From NCBI RefSeq assembly GCF_019320115.1, contig NC_089584.1, positions 73,067,533-73,131,532 on the forward strand: 64,000 bases of DNA, read 5' to 3'. The position numbers and the translations under genes were made by a program. Under the pieces are notes generated by a model that ran no database searches, was not told where the DNA came from, and was given only the letters and a program-made list of their open reading frames with translations. Positions 8,401 through 17,774 of this stretch are shown here, piece by piece. The DNA is from Miscanthus floridulus. Its lineage: Eukaryota; Streptophyta; Magnoliopsida; Poales; Poaceae. Numbering within the stretch: position 1 is the first letter of the stretch; each line of letters opens with the position of its first letter.

Positions 8401-9939
8401 GGGCCTGGAATAGAATTGGTTGGTCATTCTCTAACGTGGTATCAAAGAGCTAGGGTTTCTTCCTCACCTCAAGACCGACCCCGCCGCCGTCCCGTGCGGC
8501 CGTACGCCCGCGCGGCCCCGTGCGCCGGCTGCCCGCGACCTCGCGCGCCGGCTACCACCAGCCCACGTGCCAGCTGCCGCCCGCCTGCGCCGGACTTCAC
8601 CCGCCTCCCGCGCGTCATCTGCCCGCGCGCCAGCTGCCGCCCGCCTCCCGTGCACCTGCCGCTGCCCGCCCGCGCCAGGCCCCTTCACCCATCGCGCGGT
8701 CTCCCTCCGCCCGCGGCGCGCACACCGCGTGGCCTCACACGCCTCTGTCCGCCTCGCGTAAGTTGCGAGTGCCTCTGTCTGCCTTCTTGTCCAAAAAAAA
8801 GGAATAAAAAACAGAGGCTTGCTGTCTCCTTCATGACATCTCCCGGGTGTCCTGGTGTTGTTCCTGTCCCTCGGTGCCCTGTCATTTTCAATGGCACCAA
8901 TTGGGGAGATTTTGTTTTCCATATGGACGGACAGCTGCTGTGGGGCTACCACACTGGGGAGCGGGTCTGTCCTTCGCATGCTGTTCTTCCCACGCCGCCC
9001 ACGTACCCGCCAGATGCTGCTGATGATGCCAAGACTGCTTTACTTGAGGCGTTTGAGCTTGAGATGGAGAGCTACCAGTCTGATCTCGGTGTTTATGAGA
9101 CTTGGCTGCGCGAGGAAAAATCTGCTAAAGCCATTTTACTTGCAAGCATGGAGGTTGATCTTGCCCGGTCCCTCAAAGGTCTTGCCACTTCGCACCTTAT
9201 GTGGGACCACCTTCGTCGCAGTTACGAGATCCATAACGAAGCAATGTACCTTGCTGTTATTGAGGAGGCTCAGTCACTTCGTCAGCTTGATTCTACAGTT
9301 GAGGACTTCCACCGTCAGATGACAGACGTCTGGCATCGTCTAGACGGTTTGGGTGCTGAGTTCTGCAGTGGTGGCACTTGTTGGTGCTGTGACCGCCACC
9401 GGGACCAGAGAGACACACTTCGCCTTCACGAGTTCCTCTCTCGGCTTCGTCCGGAGTTCAAGACTGTTCGGGCACAGTTGCTGACATGTCGGTTCTTTGC
9501 ATATGTACACACATGTATACTTGCCCCTTTGGGCCTGGAATAGAATTGGTTGGTCATTCTCTAACAATCAGAACTTTAATGGCTTCTATTTGTTGCAGGT
9601 GACAGATATCTGAAGCCATGGATAATTCCAGTCCCAGAGGTAACAATAGTTCCACGGGCTAAGGATGATGAGTGCCTTATTCTTGCCAGTGACGGCCTCT
9701 GGGACGTAATGTCAAATGAAGAGGTATGCGAAGTTGCTCGCAAGCGGATACTTCTGTGGCACAAAAAGAATGGCACAAGCTCATCATCAGCCCCACGGGT
9801 TGGTGATTCCGCAGACCCAGCTGCTCAAGCGGCTGCTGAATGTTTGTCAAAGCTTGCCCTTCAGAAGGGGAGCAAAGACAACATCACTGTCGTTGTAGTT
9901 GACCTGAAAGCACAGCGCAAGTTCAAGAGCAAAACCTAA
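5190..9939 (+). CDS. Clade A protein phosphatase 2C (ABI1/HAB1-like), 4 exons
   Basis: Exons 5190-5783, 5922-6293, 6385-6490 and 9599-9939, all with GT-AG introns, give 470 residues. The protein is a Mg/Mn-dependent Ser/Thr phosphatase of the group that inactivates SnRK2 kinases and is held by PYR/PYL receptors with abscisic acid. Residues 1-130 are an alanine-rich, poorly conserved N-terminus. The catalytic domain shows RRPEMEDA (145-152), the metal motif YDGHGGAQ (191-198), [15 protein letters not shown] (300-308), [11 protein letters not shown] (349-359), [12 protein letters not shown] (389-400) and [11 protein letters not shown] (448-458). Trp342 in [10 protein letters not shown] is the lock tryptophan that contacts the receptor-hormone complex in this clade. 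All catalytic aspartates are present. Start: ATG 5190 is the first ATG in frame; an extension to 5112 would need a TTG start. Exon joins keep phase (0, 0, 1). Intron 3 is 3,108 bp, swollen by a SINE and a copia insertion. Likely ABA-inducible; nuclear or cytosolic. Confidence 0.93.
7613..7637. repeat. Poly-C tract, 25 bases
   Basis: Uninterrupted run of C inside PP2C intron 3. Length is uncertain for the usual reasons with homopolymers. Confidence 0.9.
8016..8155 (+). mobile_element. SINE, probably 5'-truncated, in PP2C intron 3
   Basis: A Pol III B box GGTTCGAGTC sits at 8041-8050, preceded by a tRNA-like 'gaccggaaggtcccg'. The body (gcgagggtaaggcttgcc) and the 3' end (tgcactgggtatgccc followed by seven T) match the layout of the second SINE at 19409-19565, which has gcaagggtaaggctgtcg and tgtgtatgccccttttt. 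No clear A box is seen, so the 5' end is likely missing. Same strand as the gene. Confidence 0.7.
8316..9566 (+). mobile_element. Internally deleted copia element with 121-bp LTRs
   Basis: Target duplication ATCAG lies at 8311-8315 and 9567-9571. The 5' LTR is 8316-8436, opening TGTTAGATG. Directly after it is the primer-binding site TGGTATCAAAGAGC (8437-8450), complementary to an initiator-Met tRNA end with slight change. A GC-rich leader and a gag frame follow. The 3' LTR is only 9492-9566, matching 8362-8436 and ending CTCTAACA, so its first 46 bases are gone together with all of pol. The deletion joins gag codons straight to the LTR. No protease, integrase or reverse transcriptase remains. 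It can only have moved with enzymes from elsewhere, or lost pol after insertion. Confidence 0.9.
8833..9543 (+). pseudogene. Copia gag fragment inside the PP2C intron
   Basis: From ATG 8833 an open frame encodes a copia-type capsid domain (UBN2/Retrotran_gag_2 class): it opens with '[20 protein letters not shown]', followed by '[17 protein letters not shown]', '[10 protein letters not shown]', '[18 protein letters not shown]' and '[20 protein letters not shown]'. The frame then runs into the 3' LTR and stops at 9541-9543, so the last 18 or so residues are LTR-encoded. The zinc knuckle and pol are missing. The upstream open extension to 8299 covers LTR and leader and is not part of the gene. 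The gag part has no stop or frameshift, which suggests a fairly young insertion. Confidence 0.8.
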
Positions 9940-10733
9940 CCATGATGGCTTGATGGACAATTATAGCGACAAGTTGCTAGGAACCTAGATTTGGAGAATC
10001 CAAATTTGGTCAGTTTAGTCCGCTGCCTTAGTACATTACTTAGCCCAGTTCTTTATTTTCTCAGTTCTTTTTAAGCCATTTGGGCTGCCAAGGGCTGTGT
10101 TCCTCGTATATGGTACAGATTGCGAAATCCGTGTGAGGGTTTATGTTTCCTGACGTGGTGACGGTCCTGTTTTCATTCTTCTTTCTTCGTTGCCCTGTAT
10201 TCTTATTGTCAAGCTGGGCGTCCAAGTATCTGGCAATGTATATTTGAGCTTGTAGGGTACAAAAGAAACCAAGTGTTATAAAGGGTCTGTATCATGCCTT
10301 CCTGAATTTGGGAAATCTATCAATTGCATCAGCTGGTAGTACAAGTATGGCCTCGAAATTTGGATACTGGTTGAAAGAACCGAATGGTCTAAAAGGGTTG
10401 AGTTGGGCTAAAAATGTTTAATTTAAAGCAACGACCTTAGTCTACATAAATTTGTACTCAACATATGCATGGTAAAGTTTTAGGACCAAAAAAGATTATA
10501 CTAATGTAGAGGCCTTATGGCTAATGAAGTTAAAAATATCCTTAGAAAAATAAGCGAGTTCTTACGTCAAAGAAAAAGAAAGAAAAATAAGCAAGTTGAA
10601 ACTATCTAAAGAAATATGCTAAGCAAGTCTACTAAGAGTTTGAGAGTTTTACACAATAAATAACGCCATGGGCGAAGCTATAGAAATGGCGTCAGAATCA
10701 GCTCCACTAAAACGATAGAGTTAAGCTAGAGAT
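9940..10733 (+). other. PP2C 3' UTR and intergenic sequence
   Basis: AT-rich sequence after the stop codon. The first 300-350 bases probably hold the 3' UTR, but no perfect AATAAA signal stands out. From about 10380 on there is A-rich sequence with no gene. It ends at the target duplication GAGAT (10729-10733) of the solo LTR. Confidence 0.5.
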
Positions 10734-13700
10734 TGTCACAGAACCGACCAATTTATAAGAGCACAAGTATAAAAACAATCGTCGAAACGATTAAATTCTC
10801 GAACTTGAGCCCATATAAACCCGGTAGTCAACTGAAATCTCGAAGGATTTCAAACCAACTTGTATACAACCAAGATCACAGTAATTCAACATAACATATC
10901 GTACGTTACAACATTTCATAGACGTTCGCAAATAGATTATATCATCACAGAGTCATCGTTATTACAAAACAAGTCTTGTAAAACATGCGGAAGCAAATAG
11001 TTTAACTCACACACCCGAGTTCAAATACGCATACTGGTTTGCTGATCACAGCCCGCAAAAGCATTTAGATAAGAGAACAGAGATCATGCCCATGATCTAG
11101 TCTTCATCACCCGCCGGGTGGAAATAATACTTACAGAATCCCTGATATAAAAGGTCATCTGCAACAAGAGGAAATAAACCCTGAGTACGGGAATGTATTC
11201 AGCTAGACTTACCCGTCGAAAACCAAAACAAATGACACCAAGGATTATGCATAGCTTAATGTAGTGGATCTGGCTGACACTTTCTTTTTGCAGAAAAGCA
11301 TAAGTAATAATGATTAACTCTTAACCTGAACTAGCAGTGACTTTTAGCCATTAACCTGTCAACTATATTAGCATCTGTACTAAGCAATCATTTTATTAGG
11401 GTGCAAACATTAATAATCATATCAGGTATTCATTGTGGCAACCTTATCATCATCTTCCATTTAACCATATCGTTAAATTAATTGAATCTACGTTGTCGCT
11501 GCTCAGTCAAGTTCTCACTATCCGGGAGAGACGGCGATTCGAATCGATTTCTATCCAGCTGGAGGGGTATTCCTAACACAAACCCTGCTTCCCCCGTCAG
11601 GATCGCAAATAAGTCACCGTTGGTACAATTCAGAAGTCGCGAGTCCGAACAGTGCCGCAAAATCAGAGAACCACTTTGCCATGAGTGCTCGGTGACTTAA
11701 CCCGCCCTTGGGCTTACGCCAATGGTTCCCTGCACATCCTTACTTCCATCCAGATTGCGGACCCCTGCTCGCGTCCCCGGCCTGAACCGAGCTACTAGGC
11801 TTCGCGGTCGGAACGACTTATCCGGCCAGCTAAGTGTTAGGCTGTGTTCAACATGACATAAGGATATACAACGTATCAGTCCTTAAACGACTCAGACGGA
11901 GTCACTATGTCCAAACCTACATAAGACTCCGCCCGGTCTTAATTCATTATTAACATGGTTCTTTTCCACGATAGCAAATATAGCCAACCGTGATCCACCT
12001 CATCCTAAAGCTCGTAGGTGACAGGAAATCACCTGACTTCTACCGCACTAAGCATGGCTAAGCATTTAACCCGTTCCTGAACTTAAATAGGATTCCAGTG
12101 CGATATCTGGACAAGGAGGGATATATAATGCAGCAATTGGTTCCAACCAATTCCTATACTTAATGCATCATCAACGAATAAAAGATACTCAATGTACTTG
12201 TAAAAACATGGGAGGCTTAATATGCTCTGAGGCTTGCCTTTCAGGAACGAGGAAGGCTGGTGGTCAGGGCACTCGGGCAACTCCTCCGCGGCGGCTGCTT
12301 CGTCGGCTTCCTGCACCTCGGGCTCCTCCTCTTGGCTGGCTCCCTCGAACTCCAGCAACGTCACTCCCTCCGGCACACCTATTGCATGAATGCGCAAGAT
12401 AAATATCATGGATGCACATGAACGAATGTCCGGGATGCTCGGGGAATGCACATATTCGTTGTAGTTTGCATATTCCAACTTAAACCCTATTCAAATCACT
12501 TTCACTTACCAAGTTTATACAACGTAATGTATAATTGCTCATCTTCAGTTAATGACCTAGCGCCTGCACCTAAGCATATTCTCAAGTTAGGCTAACCCCT
12601 AAACAATCAACGAGAACATTGCATCAAGCATACACTCAAGCATTTGTATTTCAGAAAAATGAAGACTATGTAGCGGTACTGTAAACTAGCCATAACTGGA
12701 GATTTATAAATCCAAATGACATGCAACAAGATAATCTGGAAAGCTTATGAAATTGTCTACAATTCATTTTCAGACCTCAAAGCATGATTCAATACTTTAC
12801 CAAGTCAAATTCTTTGATCAACAGAACTCTATCCTCACAAGACAGAGAGTAAGCAAAACTGGAACCTAACTTTAAACAGCTGTAGTTTCTAAACTACTAG
12901 GCCAAATGCCCTCAAATTTTGACAGGAGCTAGATATATAAATTATCTACAACTCTTGTATTCATCACATTCACAGCAAATCAAAATATCATGGGGAACTT
13001 CCTAAAGTTCCCAGATCTGTCCAGAGGACATAATGCAAACGAAATAATTATTAACTTATGATGTAAACAAATAATTGGACAAAACTAACTCTACTCACTT
13101 ATTACACATATCACAAAAATATCAGAAAGTAGGGTGTTCATCACCAAAACATTTCTTTTAATACATTTCTTAATTTATTTAATTAATTAGAGGAAATGGT
13201 AAACATATATGAAAACTACACCATTAAATCTACAAAAATTACAGTAGATACTACATGCTCTAAGTAGACTACCATCAAAATTTCACACCATTTGAGTAAG
13301 TATAACAGTCTACACAAAAATGATAAGGCATAATGTCTTAAAATGGCATAATTAGGAAACCTTAGTGAAAAGTGTCAAGCAATAGATTTCATATTTTTCC
13401 TAGCATCCTTAAGGTACTAAGATACTACCCGCCAAGTTTCATGGTCATAGGATTCCTAGATAATTTACAAAAATTCATACAAGTATCCATCAATGATAAA
13501 AGGAAAATCTATAACTCAAAAACTATACATGCAATGGCTCTCAAATTTTAACCAGAGCTTCTACTAAGCAAGACTAGCTTACCCACAAAATTTCATAATT
13601 TTTGGATCACAGAAACTCAAGATATGATTTAAACAAGTTTGCATGCATTCAAAAACACCTTTCAAGTTCCTATTTAATTCATCCAAAATTTCTACATCAT

Positions 13701-15446
13701 ATGCTCAAGACATATTTTTCTCAAATACTAGACCTCACTGTGAGTCTAACAAAATTTGAAACAGCATTCAAAACTGAAAATTTGAACTATCCTTATGAAC
13801 ACACCGTCACTGACGTGTGGGACCCGGTTGTCAGCCGGACCCGCTTGTCAGTGAGACAGAACAGGGGAGGCGGCTTCGACGGCGCGGAACACGGCGAAGC
13901 TCGCCGGCGGCGGCTCCTCTGGCGAAACCACGGCTACCTACTTGTTCTGCGTGAGGAGAGGAACTGATTGGTGCAAGTGGCACGACCTAAGACCTAGCAG
14001 AGGGGGCTCGTCACCGGTGATGGTGGCACGGCAAAGCTCCGGCGCGAGCTGCCGGCGACGGCAAGCCATGGCTGGCTCAACCGAGCTCGGTACGAGCTTC
14101 AGGAGGTCACTACCGTGCTACCCACGCAAAGAAAAGGGGACGAGAAAGCCTCGGTGGTAGTTGGCCGCGTGGAGCTCCAACTCCGGCGAGACCCCGTCAT
14201 GGCGGCGGTGGTGGAAACGGCAAATACGCCCTTACCAAGACCCAATCGGCACGGCTAAGAGGTGGAGGAGGTAGAGGAGAACATGGCGGAGCTATGGTGA
14301 AGACGTAGTTCGCGTTTTTGCGGCGGCGAGCAAGCTCTGCGACGGCGCAGTTTGCTCAGCAATGGCGGAGCGGCTGAGCTCGCTTGCTGCACGCGGTGGA
14401 AGGCGACTGGAATGGAGAAAATGAAATGGCGAGTGCGTCAAGCAGGCGGGCGCGAGTTCAAGTCATGGCCAGCAGCGCCAGGACGTCCACAGCGCGTGGC
14501 AGCGCGGTCAGATGGGCGGCGACGAGTGTCACCCACGCGGCGCTCATTTTCTGAATTCTGTCAGGTACTGTAGCTCGCATTCAGTTAACTCGATCAGCCT
14601 GATAGCCATGTGTTGACAGTGTTTGATCTCTTAAACCGTGACGAATTAGTGGAAGCAATGTACATGAAAGTTGTAGAGTTAAGCTAGGTCTACAACTTTG
14701 CTTTAGAAATCAACAGCTAAATCACAGAGGACCAAGAGTTATATCAAGCCAAAGTTGGCCCAATCAAACTGAAATGGCAAGCATTTAGGACTTAGAAATA
14801 TTTTAGTGTTGAATCAGCTTTCACTTCTGACTTGTGGATCCTTTTTGAACATGTTGTGCACATTTTCATGACTTGGCTTCTAAACAAAGTTTGTTCCTTA
14901 TCAAATTTGCTACAACTTTGTTTTAGGTTGCTTAGACATGCAAACATCCTAAGCTCCACTTTTTAAACAGTCAAACAAAAAGGGGTTTAGGGGTCAAAAC
15001 AAGTCAAACCACTTTTTGAAATCCTATTTAGGCAACATGATCAATATGAACAATGTTCCAAATGGCATTCTAGGTGTCACTAAGTTGTTTAAGAAAATTA
15101 TTAGCCACCCCACACCTTGGTCACACAAGAATCAAGCATCATATGTACTGAAACAATGAAAAACACATGAAATGTTACAAATGTTTCATAGTCATATTTC
15201 ACATGTTTCATGATCTTGTTGCATAGTATTAACTAACTTTGTTTCACTAAAGTGAGTTGCACATGTTGCACTTAAGTGTTGCACACTTTTCATTTCATAA
15301 AAGAAACAACACACATGAAATATAACGATACGTTGCAATGTTTCAAAAACATGTTTCATGCAACACAAGCTTATGAATGGATGAATGATGCTCATGTTCA
15401 TGAAATGCAAGTGCAAATGTGGAAGGCAAACACCTGGGGTGTTACA
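10734..15446 (-). mobile_element. Solo LTR, 4.7 kb, Del/Tekay-like (sense on minus strand)
   Basis: The unit starts TGTCACAGAACCGACC and ends GGGGTGTTACA, with the 5-bp direct repeat GAGAT at 10729-10733 and 15447-15451. Read on the minus strand it begins TGTAACACCCC and ends GGTTCTGTGACA, homologous to the LTR termini of the Del/Tekay elements further right (TGTAACACC... and GGTTCTGCCA). Internal blocks such as 'aataaaccctgagtac' also align with those LTRs. There is no primer-binding site, polypurine tract or coding region between the ends, so it is a solo LTR left by LTR-LTR recombination. Small open frames in it (e.g. 11482-11700, 13602-13967) show no domains. Confidence 0.85.
12225..12402 (-). 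other. Acidic short frame inside the solo LTR
   Basis: On the minus strand a frame encodes 'VTLLEFEGASQEEEPEVQEA', continuing with Asp/Glu/Ala-rich residues and ending in 'FLKGKPQSI'. The position within the LTR, the acidic composition and the GKP ending correspond to the frame seen in the family 1 LTRs (for example 32895-33104). The match in sequence is weak, so common origin is likely only because the surrounding LTR is homologous. Coding function is not shown. Confidence 0.3.
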
Positions 15447-15533
15447 GAGATGCAAAGATTTTATTAAGGCTAGTTAGCTCCACTAAAAGTCTAAAACGAT
15501 AGAGTTAAGCTAGAGATGCAAAGATTTTATTAA
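15447..15533 (+). repeat. Short direct repeat at the right flank of the solo LTR
   Basis: The words 'agatgcaaagattttattaa' and 'ggctagt' occur at about 15449-15476 and again at about 15513-15540. The second copy is preceded by 'aacgatagagttaagctaga', which also precedes the left edge of the solo LTR (to 10733). So the target locus held a local duplication of about 64 bp before or during the insertion. Confidence 0.6.
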
Positions 15534-15701
15534 GGCTAGTCTCAGTGGGAGTTTATGGCCCTGTTTCTAAGACTCTCAGGTGTTGAAAACAGTGTAAACA
15601 AGTTTCATTCCATGAAACTTTTATCACCTCTCCATTTATATTTTGTCATGTTGGTTTATTTAATATGCATAAAACTCTTATAAAACTCATTGAGACTAGC
15701 C
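15534..15701. mobile_element. Tourist-like MITE, 168 bp
   Basis: Terminal inverted repeats GGCTAGTCTCAGTGGGAGTTT (left, first 20 or so bases) and, from the right end on the other strand, GGCTAGTCTCAATGAGTTTT. TAA lies on both sides (15531-15533 and 15702-15704), the target site of PIF/Harbinger-type MITEs. The interior has no coding frame. The element resembles the promoter MITE at 3325-3676 in its terminus. Confidence 0.75.
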
Positions 15702-15739
15702 TAAGAAATTACATGTTTTATTGGGTCGGCTGACATCGG

Positions 15740-17500
15740 TAATTGTAACGGGGTGGAAGCACATCATCACACAAAAAGAGATCCTTAGATAGCGATATGG
15801 AAACTACGACTAAGCACTCTATGAGGGAAGATCCTGGTTAACACACAAGAGATCTTGCATACAATCAAGAGCAGAAATACAAAACTAAGGCCCTGTTTGG
15901 CAAGCTCCCTGGCCTAGCCCTGGCTCCTGCCAAACGTTTTTTCGGAGTAGCCGTTTTTTAGTGAAAAACAGAGGAGCCCCTCAGGAGCCATGCCAAACAC
16001 CAACGTCAGTGCAAGGAAAGAAAAAAAAGGCAAAGAATGTAAGTGCATGAAAAGAAAGAAGACAAATAGATAATCAGATTTTTTTCTATGGTAGCTGGTA
16101 GCTGTTCACCATCTTTCAATCCACGTTGGAGCACCGATAAGTCAAAGAGACTCGATTATGCTCTCTTGAGTCACAAAGTTTCAAATCTTCATTAGTGAAT
16201 AACCCTTCTCCAATCTGAATGGGCAGGTTTTAAATCCAGAACATCAATATAAGCCTTCCCACAATAAGCTACATCAAGAAGATCACCCAGTCATCAATCC
16301 ACTGGACCGTCTAGGTGCTAGCAAACACTAAGAGTAACCCGTCTTCAACCATCACAATCCAAGTTAAGAACACCGAGTGTACAACAAAGCACACTCTCCC
16401 AATTTGCAATCTTGACTTGGATGCCATCAAGCCCTTTTCAATGTCCCTCTATATGTGTGTTATATTTTAGGGTCGAAGAGAGCTCCAAATGGGTAAGAGA
16501 AAACATATATATAGGGTGGGAAGGAGTTGTTAAGCGTTGAAGAAATTATGCAGTTGCAGTTATTACCAGATGATCTGCCGAGCGGCACATAGTCGCACCA
16601 AATTATAAAATGATCCTATTCAGGTCAGTTTTCCAACGGTAAGAAGCGATACGCTATAACATACCCCACGTGTTATTTGTTGCTGTCCACGATGGCATCA
16701 TCGGTTCATCATGTGCTTACTTAGTGCTGCAACACTAAGTCGAACAGACCTTCACTGGATGAAACATCAGGTGTCACATGGTGACACCCGATCATATAGT
16801 GAACTCCAAAAGCTTGGGCACTCCACACACAGTTGAAGCCACTGTTGTTGGATGATCTGTTGGGTACGGTGCCACACAAGCACACTGGACTGACTATACG
16901 GTGAACTTTGATATCTTGGTCACTTGACACACAATCAAGTCACAACCTAATCAGATGATCTGGTAATCCATTAGGCATCACAAAGCTCCACCGAACCATA
17001 GGGTGAACTCCGGTGGCCATGTTAAGTGAGTCAGCACAGTGTCACCAGATGATCCGTAGAGTCGGTCTCAATCATATCTGGTGTACATTCCGTTGCATAT
17101 TTTTAGCCTGTTTTAAGTTTGATCTCCTCTAATTTGATCTCTTTGAGATTTTTTACTTAAAATCTATCCAATGAGACCACTTCTGAGCTGACTTGGGAGA
17201 GTATACCTCATGTGCACATCCAAGTGCTTTGAACCCAAACTCCCATCAAGTTACTAGTCTTGAGCTCCTCTTAATAATACAACCAAAGATTAAAAAAAAA
17301 AGACCTACGTAGACACAACGTCAAGCATCTCCAAGCATCAAATTTGCACTTGACCTTATAGTATCCTTAATCTTCACGAAAATCCTTGGAGTCATACTTG
17401 ATATCAACTTTGAGGCCAAGAACCTCCATGTGGCTGCCACGTGACTAACTCTATGTGGATATCCTCTGCAAAGCACAGATTAGTAGCACGTCACTATAAT
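15740..17500 (-). mobile_element. LTR relic upstream of the LYAR gene
   Basis: Non-coding sequence with 'ccagatgatc(c/t)g' repeats and, near the right end, 'cctctgcaaagcacagattag', which matches 'cctctgcaaaacacacattag' in the LTR at 23610-25074. That suggests a related LTR in the same orientation. Neither terminal repeats nor coding sequence are visible, so the edges are approximate. A small MITE-like insertion sits at 15889-16001. The relic ends a few dozen bases before the putative promoter of the LYAR gene. Confidence 0.45.
15889..16001. mobile_element. Short MITE-like element
   Basis: The left end GGCCCTGTTTGGCAAGCTCC pairs with the right end, whose reverse complement reads GGTGTTTGGCATGGCTCC. 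About 113 bp long, non-coding. It interrupts the LTR relic around it. No clear target duplication could be read. Confidence 0.5.
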
Positions 17501-17542
17501 AAAAATTGTAGAGCTACTTTGCGTTAGATCTCGGAGTAAATA

Positions 17543-17696
17543 AGCCCAGGGAAATGAGGAATGATCGGCCATATGGGCCTCCAAGTGAATGATGGGCTGT
17601 CACCCTTGGCTTCCCCTCCTCCACTCTCGAGAGGGCCGCAGAAAAACCCCCAATGCGAGCGCCCCTCGCGTCTCGCCTCCTTCAGCCAAAACCCTA
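17543..17696 (+). promoter_or_regulatory. Site II (TGGGCY) and telo-box promoter of the LYAR gene
   Basis: TGGGCY motifs lie at 17543-17548 (reverse), 17574-17579 and 17593-17598, followed by a telo-box AAACCCTA at 17689-17696, 79 bases before the start codon. In plants this pairing (TCP-bound site II plus telo-box) marks promoters of ribosomal protein and ribosome-biogenesis genes. It fits the nucleolar function proposed for the gene. No TATA box is obvious. Confidence 0.6.
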
Positions 17697-17774
17697 GCTT
17701 GCATACGCGCCCGAACAAGGCTTCGTCTGCGAGGGGCGCACTCCTGCCGCCAGAAGCTTCCAAGAGCATCAGCG

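Larger units (their letters stand above)
6491..9598 (+). other. Third intron of the PP2C gene, enlarged by insertions
   Basis: Donor GTATGCC at 6491 and acceptor TGTTGCAG ending at 9598 flank 3,108 bp. The first 1.5 kb is AT-rich and I see no gene in it; a 25-base poly-C tract lies at 7613-7637. A sentence-like repeat 'catggttgaaagt(c/t)acagaggcc' occurs at about 7450 and 7791, a short local duplication. A SINE (about 8016-8155) and an internally deleted copia element (8316-9566) follow. Removing the copia element and one copy of its 5-bp target duplication leaves only about 27 bases between the insertion site and the acceptor. Confidence 0.85.

Noticed and set aside
8299..9543. A 414-codon gene of its own
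   Set aside because: The first 178 codons are LTR and GC-rich leader, the end is LTR; only 8833 to about 9490 is gag.
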